64,000 bases of DNA from assembly GCA_042701975.1 (NCBI GenBank), contig CP170561.1, forward strand, positions 930,001 to 994,000. The letters run 5' to 3'. This document shows positions 27,790 to 34,715 of this stretch, piece after piece. A program made the position numbers and the translations under genes. The stretch's first letter is position 1. Each line of letters starts with the position of its first letter. The notes beneath the pieces are model-generated. The model was given only the letters and a program-made list of their open reading frames with translations, searched no databases and had not been told where the DNA came from. The DNA is from JAFALK01 sp042701975. Its GTDB lineage: Bacteria > Pseudomonadota > Gammaproteobacteria > Burkholderiales > Burkholderiaceae_C.

Positions 27790-29037
27790 TCAGGCGTACA
27801 CCTCGGCTTCGGGGTCCGTGGCCTCCAGCTCGTAGGCCGCAGACAACATGGCCAGGCGGGCGATCACGCCGTACATGTAGAAGCGGTTGGGGGCACTGGC
27901 GCCGGGCGTGGCGCCGGCCTTGGGCAGCTGGCCGGACTCGGCGAAGGCCAGGGGCACGAAGCTCGCGCCCGGGCCCTTGAGGTTCTCGTCGATGCCGCGG
28001 TCGGCGTGAATGCGGTAATAGCCGCCGATGACGTAGCGATCCATCATGTAGACGACAGGTTCGGCCACGGCCTCGTGAACACGCTCGTGCGTGGGCACGC
28101 CTTCTTGCACGACCAGGTCGCCGGCTTCCGCCAGGTCGCCCAGCTCGGTGAGCTGCTTCGCGTCGCGCACGGTCAGCACATTCTTGCCGTAGGTGCCGGC
28201 ATCGCCCTTGACGATGACGAAGGGCTTTTCGTTGATGCCGTAGTCCTTGTACTTCTTGCGGATCTTGGCCAGCACGGCGTCCACCTGCGCCTGCAGGCCT
28301 TCCAGGCCATCGCTGGCCTGCACGGGCGCGAAGGACGGGTGGATCAGCCACGGATCCATGCCCAGCAGCTTGGCGAACTTCTTGGAGACCTCTTCATAGG
28401 CGCCGAAGTGGCGGCTCTTGCGGCGCTGGGTCCAGGTGGCGTGCAGCGGCGGCAGCAGGTATTGCTCGTGCAGGCCTTCAAGGATCTCGGGCACGCCGTC
28501 GGTCAGGTCGTCGTTGAGCAGGATGGTGCAGGGGTCGAAGTCCTTCAGGCCCAGGCGGCCGCGGTTGCGCAGCAGCGGCTCGACGTTGAGCTCGCCGCCG
28601 TCGGCCAGCTTCAGCGTGGTGGGTCCGGAAACCTTGGGATCGAGCGTGCCCAGGCGCACGTTCAGCCCGGCCTGCGTGAAGATGCGCGCGAGCGTGGCCA
28701 GGTTGGAGAGGTAGAAGCTGCTGTGACGACTCTGGTCCGGCACGATCAGCAGGTTGCGGGCCTCGGGGCAGATCTTCTCGATGGCCGCCATGCCGGCCTG
28801 CACGGCCAGGGGCAGCATCTCGGGCGTCAGCGTGTTGAAGCCGACCGGGAACAGGTTGGTGTCCACCGGCGCGAGCTTGAAGCCGGCGTTGCGCAGGTCC
28901 ACGGCGCTGTAGAACGTGGGCGTGTGCTCCATCCACTCCAGGCGGAACCAGCGCTCGATGGCCGGCATGGATTCGAGGATGCGCTGCTCGAGTTCGTTGA
29001 TGGGGCCGGTGAGGGCCGTGATGAGATGCGGGACCAT
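27790..29037 (-). CDS. gshA: Glutamate-cysteine ligase (proteobacterial GshA type)
   Basis: A protein of 415 aa of the Acidithiobacillus-like GshA group found widely in betaproteobacteria. It has conserved blocks NLFPVGFNTLTPEML, LIVPDQSRHSSFYLSN, NDDLTDGVPEIL, FVIVKGDAGTYGKNVLTV and VYMMDRYVIGGYYRIH. The Lys/Asp-Gly-rich region near residue 260 is the likely ATP-binding loop. It makes gamma-glutamylcysteine, the first step of glutathione synthesis; gshB is on the same strand downstream. The ATG follows AGGAG in a good position. The upstream region ends in the amtB terminator. Confidence 0.94.
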   Translation of the reverse strand: MVPHLITALTGPINELEQRILESMPAIERWFRLEWMEHTPTFYSAVDLRNAGFKLAPVDTNLFPVGFNTLTPEMLPLAVQAGMAAIEKICPEARNLLIVPDQSRHSSFYLSNLATLARIFTQAGLNVRLGTLDPKVSGPTTLKLADGGELNVEPLLRNRGRLGLKDFDPCTILLNDDLTDGVPEILEGLHEQYLLPPLHATWTQRRKSRHFGAYEEVSKKFAKLLGMDPWLIHPSFAPVQASDGLEGLQAQVDAVLAKIRKKYKDYGINEKPFVIVKGDAGTYGKNVLTVRDAKQLTELGDLAEAGDLVVQEGVPTHERVHEAVAEPVVYMMDRYVIGGYYRIHADRGIDENLKGPGASFVPLAFAESGQLPKAGATPGASAPNRFYMYGVIARLAMLSAAYELEATDPEAEVYA

Positions 29038-29135
29038 GGCGGGCGCTCCTGGATACTTTCGGGGAGTCTTTTCTGGCGTTCAGGCGGTCAGCATAGCTTG
29101 GGGCCAGCGACAGATCCTGCAAGAGCGCTTCACAA

Positions 29136-29163
29136 ATAAAAAGCCCCGCACAGGGCGGGGCTT
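29136..29163 (-). terminator. Intrinsic terminator of the torF-glnK-amtB unit
   Basis: Read on the minus strand, AAGCCCCGC and GCGGGGCTT form a 9-bp stem with a five-base loop (29141-29163), followed by TTTTTATTTG. It lies 44 bp after the amtB stop. A second stem, CCCCTCA (29174-29180) with TGAGGGG (29187-29193), stands between amtB and this terminator. Confidence 0.9.
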
Positions 29164-29206
29164 CAGAGCAGGGCCCCTCAGCTCAGTGAGGGGTCCGTTG
29201 CTGGCA

Positions 29207-30733
29207 TCAACCGTGATAGGCGGTCTCGCCGTGCGAGGTGATGTCCAGGCCTTCGCGCTCGGCGTCTTCCGTGACGCGCAGGCCGATGGTCATGTCGACG
29301 ATCTTGTAGGCGATCAGCGAGACCACACCCGACCACACCAGGGTCACGCCGACGGCCTTGCACTGCACGATGAACTGGCTCATGATCGAGTAGGCATCCG
29401 GAGCGATGGCCGTGGCCGTCACCCAGTCGCCGACGGCGCTCGGGCCACCGAGTTGCGGTGCGTTGAAGATACCGGTCAGCAGGGCGCCGACGATACCGCC
29501 CACGCCGTGCACGCCGAACACGTCGAGCGTATCGTCCGCGCCGAGGATCTTCTTCAGACCCGTCACACCCCACAGGCAGGCGAAGCCTGCGACGATGCCG
29601 ATGACCAGGCCGCCGATGATGCCGACGTTGCCAGCAGCAGGCGTGATGGCCACGAGACCTGCAACAGCGCCGGATGCGGCACCCAGCATCGAGGCCTTGC
29701 CGCGCAGCAGCTTTTCACCCAGGCACCAGGCCAACACAGCGGCGGAGGTGGCGACGAAGGTGTTGATGAAGGCGAGGGCCGCGAAGCCGTTGGCTTCCAG
29801 GGCGGAGCCGGCGTTGAAGCCGAACCAACCCACCCACAGCAGCGAGGCACCCACCATCGTCAGCGTCAGGCTGTGCGGCGTGAACGCTTCCTTGCCGAAG
29901 CCCACGCGCTTGCCAACCATGTAGGCACCCACCAGGCCGGCAACAGCGGCGTTGATGTGCACCACGGTGCCGCCGGCGAAGTCCAGCGCGCCCCATTGCC
30001 AGATCATGCCGGCGGTGGCGTTGGTGGCGTCGACCACGGCAGCCGAGGTGTAGGCATCCGGACCCGCCCAGAACCAGACCATGTGGGCGATCGGCAGGTA
30101 GCTGAAGGTGAACCACAGGGCCAGGAAGGTCATCACGGCGGCGAACTTCATGCGCTCCGCGAAGGCACCCACGATCAGGCAGGCGGTGATGCCGGCGAAG
30201 GTGGCCTGGAAGGCGGCGAACACGACTTCATACATCGGCACACCCTTGCTGAAGGTGGCGCCAAGTGCGAAGGTGCCTGCCACGTTGTCCCAGATGCCCT
30301 TCATGAAGAGACGATCCGTGCCACCGATGAACTGGTTGCCGGCGGTGAAGGCCAGGCTGTAGCCGTAGATGACCCACAGCACGACGATCAGCGAGAAGCC
30401 GACCATCACCTGCATCAGCACGGACAACATGTTCTTCTTGCGCACCAGGCCGCCGTAGAAGAGCGCGAGGCCGGGCACGGTCATCATGATGACCAGCAGC
30501 GTGGACAGCAGCATCCAGGCGGTGTCGCCCTTGTTCGGCTGAGCGACCGGCGCTGCGGCGGCGCTGGCAGCTTCGGCCGGGGCCGAGGCTGCTGCAGCGG
30601 CCGGGGCGGCAGCCGAAGCGGTGACGGCCGGGGTGGCCGCTGCGGAGGCCGCAGAGGCGGCCGGATCCTGAGCCCAGGCGCCGGGCGCGAACACCGCGCA
30701 GGCGAGCGCCAGGGAGGCGAGAAGTTTTTTCAT
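29207..30733 (-). CDS. amtB: Ammonium transporter AmtB with Ala-rich periplasmic leader
   Basis: A protein of 508 aa. It has a signal peptide (residues 1-21, FAPGAWA), then an Ala/Pro-rich stretch of about 45 residues, then the Amt/Rh channel with eleven helices. Diagnostic parts are the N-terminal GDTAWMLLSTLLVIMMTVPG block, the DFAGGTVVHINAAVAGL segment with one pore His, and GVHGVGGIVGALLTG with the second pore His. It conducts ammonium into the cell and is closed by GlnK when nitrogen is ample. The Ala-rich leader is longer than in E. coli AmtB but common in this group. glnK precedes it by 32 bp on the same strand, and a sigma-54 promoter stands upstream of the unit. Confidence 0.95.
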   Translation of the reverse strand: MKKLLASLALACAVFAPGAWAQDPAASAASAAATPAVTASAAAPAAAAASAPAEAASAAAAPVAQPNKGDTAWMLLSTLLVIMMTVPGLALFYGGLVRKKNMLSVLMQVMVGFSLIVVLWVIYGYSLAFTAGNQFIGGTDRLFMKGIWDNVAGTFALGATFSKGVPMYEVVFAAFQATFAGITACLIVGAFAERMKFAAVMTFLALWFTFSYLPIAHMVWFWAGPDAYTSAAVVDATNATAGMIWQWGALDFAGGTVVHINAAVAGLVGAYMVGKRVGFGKEAFTPHSLTLTMVGASLLWVGWFGFNAGSALEANGFAALAFINTFVATSAAVLAWCLGEKLLRGKASMLGAASGAVAGLVAITPAAGNVGIIGGLVIGIVAGFACLWGVTGLKKILGADDTLDVFGVHGVGGIVGALLTGIFNAPQLGGPSAVGDWVTATAIAPDAYSIMSQFIVQCKAVGVTLVWSGVVSLIAYKIVDMTIGLRVTEDAEREGLDITSHGETAYHG

Positions 30734-30765
30734 TGCTTGTTCTCCGAGGAGTTCTTGGCTTCGCT

Positions 30766-31104
30766 TTACAGCGCGTCGTTGCCCGTTTCACCGGTGCGGA
30801 TGCGCACCACCTGGTCCAGCGGCGAAACGAAGATCTTGCCGTCGCCGATCTTGCCGGTGCGGGCTGCGGCCTCGATGGCCTCGATCACGCGTTCCACCAT
30901 GTCGTCGGCCACGGCGGCGTCGATACGCACCTTGGGCAAAAAGTCGACGACGTATTCGGCGCCGCGATAGAGCTCGGTGTGGCCCTTCTGGCGGCCGAAG
31001 CCCTTCACTTCGGTCACGGTCAAGCCCTGCACGCCGATGGCCGACAGTGCTTCACGCACCTCGTCCAGCTTGAAAGGCTTGATGACTGCGGTAATCAGTT
31101 TCAT
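30766..31104 (-). CDS. glnK: Nitrogen regulatory PII protein
   Basis: A protein of 112 aa, the exact length of PII proteins. The T-loop contains Tyr51 in GHTELYRGAEY, the uridylylation site, and the ATP/2-oxoglutarate-binding residues are present in VKGFGRQKGH and the C-terminal TGKIGDGKIFV block. Placement just before amtB makes GlnK the right name. It binds ADP/ATP and 2-oxoglutarate and plugs AmtB under nitrogen sufficiency. It lies 18 bp after torF, so a common transcript is expected. Confidence 0.96.
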   Translation of the reverse strand: MKLITAVIKPFKLDEVREALSAIGVQGLTVTEVKGFGRQKGHTELYRGAEYVVDFLPKVRIDAAVADDMVERVIEAIEAAARTGKIGDGKIFVSPLDQVVRIRTGETGNDAL

Positions 31105-31122
31105 GGTTGTCTCCTTGCTCGC

Positions 31123-31860
31123 TCAGAACGTCTTCTTGACGGACAAGACCACGGAGTTCTTGCCCAGGAACTTGCTCTTCGGGATGCTGGTGTAGACCGA
31201 CTTCTCGGCGTCCGTGCCCACGGCAGCCAGGCCCCAGGTCAGGCCGGCGTAGTCCTTGTTCAGGGTCAGCGAGTAGTCGGTGTAGGAGGCATCGCTGAAG
31301 TGCTTGACGAACTGGTGGCCCACATGCGGCGTCAGCGTGAAGCCTTCACCCAGGTCCAGCACGGCCGACAGGTCCAGGTAGCCCGAGCCCTTGGAGTCGG
31401 CGAAGCCGAACAGGTTGGTCAGGCTGTGCGAGTACTTGGCCGTCACCGGGCCGACCGTCACGGCGCCGTAGATTTCGAAGGTGTTGGCGCTGGGGTTGAG
31501 CTTGTTGTTGATGTACTCGTACTGCAGCACGCCCACATCGACCGTCACGCCCTTGCTGATCTCGGTCTTGTAGCCGCCGTAGATGTCCCATTCCACGCGG
31601 GACTTGCCGCCGGCGTCCTTGATCCACTGGATGCCCGACGCCCAGGTGCCGACGTAGAAGCCGCTGGGATCGGCGTAATCGGCTCCACCCTGCAGAGTCG
31701 GGTACAGGCGCGTCTGCGAGATGCCGCGGTAGCGGTAGTCGCTCGTCAGGCTGACGTTGAACGACAGCGGGTCGGCAGGCGCCGGCGCGGGCTCGTCGGC
31801 AAAGGCCGGCACGGCGGTGGCGAGCAGGAGCGATGCGAGGACTGCGGAACTCTTCTTCAT
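31123..31860 (-). CDS. TorF family putative porin
   Basis: A protein of 245 aa with a signal peptide (MKKSSAVLASLLLATAVPAFA) and a beta-barrel-like sequence. It opens with the family hallmark FNVSLTSDYRYRGISQT, has alternating hydrophobic strands, and ends in aromatic VVLSVKKTF as outer-membrane proteins do. This TorF (gcw_chp) family is often linked with nitrogen genes in betaproteobacteria. Here it is the first gene of the torF-glnK-amtB run, so an outer-membrane path for nitrogen compounds is plausible but unproven. The start lies about 50 bp downstream of a sigma-54 promoter. Confidence 0.9.
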   Translation of the reverse strand: MKKSSAVLASLLLATAVPAFADEPAPAPADPLSFNVSLTSDYRYRGISQTRLYPTLQGGADYADPSGFYVGTWASGIQWIKDAGGKSRVEWDIYGGYKTEISKGVTVDVGVLQYEYINNKLNPSANTFEIYGAVTVGPVTAKYSHSLTNLFGFADSKGSGYLDLSAVLDLGEGFTLTPHVGHQFVKHFSDASYTDYSLTLNKDYAGLTWGLAAVGTDAEKSVYTSIPKSKFLGKNSVVLSVKKTF

Positions 31861-31921
31861 GGTGGATGCCCTTTCTCTGATCTAGGAGGTCTGGTCTATT
31901 CGTCTGAACCATGCTTGCTTC

Positions 31922-31937
31922 TGCAGCTTCCGTGCCA
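31922..31937 (-). promoter_or_regulatory. Sigma-54 (-24/-12) promoter of torF-glnK-amtB
   Basis: On the minus strand the sequence reads TGGCAC-GGAAG-CTGCA, matching the RpoN consensus (TGGCAC-N5-TTGCA) in all but one base and keeping the essential GG and GC pairs exactly 10 bases apart. Transcription would start near 31911, giving a leader of about 50 bases before the torF ATG at 31860. Confidence 0.85.
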
Positions 31938-31999
31938 AGTCCTGCACCGCCATTCCCAGGCGTTATGGACCCAGAAGCCAGGGGCAACCCTGAGATTCA

Positions 32000-32070
32000 T
32001 GCACCAGCACGGGGCTTGAACCATGCACCAGTTGCGTGCCCGCACAAGCATCGCATTGGCGCAAGGTGCA
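32000..32070. promoter_or_regulatory. NtrC-like enhancer sites upstream of the sigma-54 promoter
   Basis: TGCACC-AGCAC-GGGGCT at 32000-32016 and TGCACC-AGTTG-CGTGCC at 32024-32040 each keep one full NtrC half-site of the consensus TGCACC-N5-GGTGCA and part of the other half. An isolated half GGTGCA lies at 32065-32070. The two main sites are 24 bp apart and about 90-130 bp upstream of the predicted start of transcription, as in known NtrC-controlled promoters. Assignment is by motif and position only. Confidence 0.65.
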
Positions 32071-32116
32071 CGGCCGAGCGCCGCGGGCCTGAGAGTGCCT
32101 GGGAGGGCAAGGGCTA

Positions 32117-32227
32117 CCGGGCGAACCGGTGCGAGACATGCTGGTGGACGCCGTGGAGCGGCGCTTTGGCGCCGTGGACGCCATGCCCGAGGATCACGAG
32201 CTGGCGTTCCTCACCGACAACGGCGCC
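32117..32227 (+). pseudogene. Remnant of an IS3-family (IS2-like) transposase OrfB
   Basis: In one plus-strand frame the translation contains PVRDMLVDAVERRFGAVD and LAFLTDNGA. This matches the stretch of IS2-type OrfB around its second catalytic Asp (the SetVxDxMLxAVERRFG...WLTDNG region), so about 37 codons survive. Upstream and downstream the frame loses similarity, and no terminal inverted repeats were recognised. It is a dead fragment located between the nitrogen-control region and the glycoside hydrolase island, and probably marks an old insertion or recombination boundary. Confidence 0.72.
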
Positions 32228-32302
32228 CTGGTCCTGTGCCATCTACGGGGAAGGGTTCCTTGCCTCGCCAATTCGGGAATACAACGTGTGGCGGGTACGA
32301 GA

Positions 32303-34621
32303 TCATTGGCCCCCGTCTGCGGGAATCACCGACAGCTCCGCCGCGCTGGTCCAACCGGCGCGCCAGACCTCGTCGAGCGCAGTGAAACGGAAGAAGCGCG
32401 CCGACACTGGAGGAAAGCGCACTTCTTGCAAGTCCGGGTTGTTGCGCACGTTGGCGAAGGTGCCGCGCTCGACAGCCGCATGCCAATTCACGCCGTCCTC
32501 GCTCGTCTCGAAGCGATAGTTCTCAACGGTGCCGTTGAGCATCCCGTCCTGCCGCGGCAGATACACGAACCCGGCGATGCGGTGCAGTTGGCCCATATCG
32601 ATAGTGATGAAGTGCGGCAGCTTCAGATCCGCGCTCCAGCGTGTATGCCAGTAGGTGCTCTGGTCGCCGTCGATGGCCAACGTGGCGGCGTTGTTGCCGC
32701 CAGCGGTTTCCTCGCTGTCAACCGCCACCACCTTCCAGCCGCGCGGCGACATGCCGGTGAAAGTGCGTGTACCGATGACACCCAACCGGCCGTCGGGCAG
32801 CACGCGTGCGGCCTTCACGATGCCACTCGTCGGCACCGTCAGCGAGCCGGCGTAGGGACGGGACTGCGGGTTCGGTATCGAACCGTCGGTCGTGACGACG
32901 ATGCGGCCTCCCATGGGGTGGCTGACGCGCACCTTGCCATCGCTGTCGCGGTCTGCGATGAAGGGCGGTAGCAAGTCAACTGACTGCTTGTACAGCGCCA
33001 CTTCGGCCAACGTGGGCTCGAGGCGGGCGCCGGTGATGCGCACTCGCACGCGATCGGTTGTCACTGGCTGCTGAAGACGGATGAGTCGCTTGTGGCCCAC
33101 AGTGGTCAGCGCATCGCTGGCGACATGCTCGGCCGCGACCCAGGCGCTGCCGTTCCAGGTTTCGATGGCAAAGGACTCGATGCGCTGGCCGCGGCGATCC
33201 ACCGCTTCCTGCAGCGCGACGACATCGAAAGCCACAGCCTTGGGCAACTGCAGCGTCAGCATGCCGTCGTGGTGACCGGGCGCGGCTTCCCACCAGGTGT
33301 CGAGCTTGCCATCGAGTGCGGCGGCGCCGGCGTGCTTGGCGGCGGCCTGGTCGGCGGTCACCCTCGCGCCCGCGGCAAGGTTGTGGGCGAAGGTCTCGCG
33401 CACGATCTCGGCCATCTGGCCGAGCGCAGCAACCTGGTCGTCGGGCACCAGGCCGCGGTTGTCGGGCGACAGGTTCAGGATGAGGTTGCCATTTCGGCCA
33501 ATGGACGAATAGTAGATATCCACCAGCTGCGTGACCGTGCGGGGTCGCTTGTTGCGCCCCCAGAACCATTGGCCATTGCCGAGAATGGTGACGTTCGTCT
33601 CAGCCGGGTACCACCACAGGTGCGAGCCGGGCTTGAGCTGCGCTCGGCTGCCGAGGTCGCCGCCCTGCCAGTCGGGCCAGTTGAACTGGGCGGGCGATGT
33701 TGGCAGCGGGATCACGCTCCATTCGGTAGTGCGACCATAGCCGCTTTCTGAGCCAACCCAGCGCACGTCCGGGCCCTTGCCCATGATGACGGCGCCTGGC
33801 TGCAGTGCACGGATCAGGTCGTACCAGGCCGCGTAGTCGTAGGTTTGGTAGACGCTAGGGTCAGGGTTCGCGCCATCAAACCAGACCTCGTGCACCGGCC
33901 CGTACTCGGTCAGCAGCTCATAGAGCTGATTGAGAAAGTAGCGGTTGTAGTCGTCGACCTCGTAGCTGTAGGTCTTGAAGCCCTTCGTGGGCGTGCGCCC
34001 TTTGGACGGATTGGTGTTGAAGCTGGCCGGGTCGGTTGGGATCGTCGACGTCAGCTTGGGGCTGCCGTTGCCGTAATAGCCGGCCGGGTTCTTCGGATTG
34101 GTCTTGAGCTGGTAGAGGTCGGCAGGCGACAAGTAGATGCCCAACTTGACGCCGGCGTCGCGCGCCGCCTGCGCCACTTCGCGCACCAAGTCGCCCTTGC
34201 CCCCGCGCCAGGGGCTGGCCATGGTCGAATGGCCGGTGTATCGCGTGGGCCACATCGCGAAACCGTCATGGTGCTTGGCCACCAGCACGAGCATCTTGCC
34301 GTCGAGCTGCTTGACGGCGCGCAGCCACTGCGTCGCGTCGAGCTGTGTGGGATTGAAGACGGCCGGCTCCTCGTGTCCGCTGCCCCATTCCACCTCGTTG
34401 AAGGTGTTGACGCCAAAGTGCAGGAAGAAGGTGCGCTCCAGCCGCATCCACGCGGATTGGTTGGGCCGCGGCAATGTCTTGGCGGCCTTCTCGGCGATGA
34501 CCGCCCCGATGTCGCCCGGGGCAATGACGTGCTCCTGGGCGTAAGGTATGCGCTGCGCGGCAGCGGAGGCTGCAAGTGCGAGGCCAAAAGCCAGGGCCGG
34601 CAGGATCCGAAGGTTTCTCAT
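32303..34621 (-). CDS. GH29 alpha-L-fucosidase with C-terminal sugar-binding domains
   Basis: An exported protein of 772 aa with a Sec signal peptide (about residues 1-22, ASAAAQ). The GH29 catalytic domain spans about residues 50-370: FFLHFGVNTFNEVEWGSG, LVAKHHDGFAMWPT with the paired His, and VHEVWFDGANP, where Asp249 should be the nucleophile. Two F5/8 type C (discoidin-like) domains follow, one near 400-510 and one at about 625-765, with a chitobiase-like C-terminal repeat (VVTTDGSIPNPQ) between them. It removes alpha-L-fucose from glycan side chains outside the cytoplasm. It is the last gene of the minus-strand GH run. Confidence 0.92.
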   Translation of the reverse strand: MRNLRILPALAFGLALAASAAAQRIPYAQEHVIAPGDIGAVIAEKAAKTLPRPNQSAWMRLERTFFLHFGVNTFNEVEWGSGHEEPAVFNPTQLDATQWLRAVKQLDGKMLVLVAKHHDGFAMWPTRYTGHSTMASPWRGGKGDLVREVAQAARDAGVKLGIYLSPADLYQLKTNPKNPAGYYGNGSPKLTSTIPTDPASFNTNPSKGRTPTKGFKTYSYEVDDYNRYFLNQLYELLTEYGPVHEVWFDGANPDPSVYQTYDYAAWYDLIRALQPGAVIMGKGPDVRWVGSESGYGRTTEWSVIPLPTSPAQFNWPDWQGGDLGSRAQLKPGSHLWWYPAETNVTILGNGQWFWGRNKRPRTVTQLVDIYYSSIGRNGNLILNLSPDNRGLVPDDQVAALGQMAEIVRETFAHNLAAGARVTADQAAAKHAGAAALDGKLDTWWEAAPGHHDGMLTLQLPKAVAFDVVALQEAVDRRGQRIESFAIETWNGSAWVAAEHVASDALTTVGHKRLIRLQQPVTTDRVRVRITGARLEPTLAEVALYKQSVDLLPPFIADRDSDGKVRVSHPMGGRIVVTTDGSIPNPQSRPYAGSLTVPTSGIVKAARVLPDGRLGVIGTRTFTGMSPRGWKVVAVDSEETAGGNNAATLAIDGDQSTYWHTRWSADLKLPHFITIDMGQLHRIAGFVYLPRQDGMLNGTVENYRFETSEDGVNWHAAVERGTFANVRNNPDLQEVRFPPVSARFFRFTALDEVWRAGWTSAAELSVIPADGGQ

Positions 34622-34715
34622 GTCTTGGGTTCTGGTTCTTGATCGAAGGCGCGATTCGAGACCAGTGCGGCCACCACCTTCAAAGCGATCAGCACGATGG
34701 GGCCGGTGCTGTCGG

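Noticed and set aside
25809..27980. A 723-codon plus-strand frame opposite kup
   Set aside because: It is the antisense image of a membrane protein (His/Asp/Gln-rich) with no domain.
32129..32971. A 280-codon plus-strand frame continuing from the transposase remnant
   Set aside because: Transposase similarity ends near 32227; the rest is antisense to the fucosidase C-terminus.
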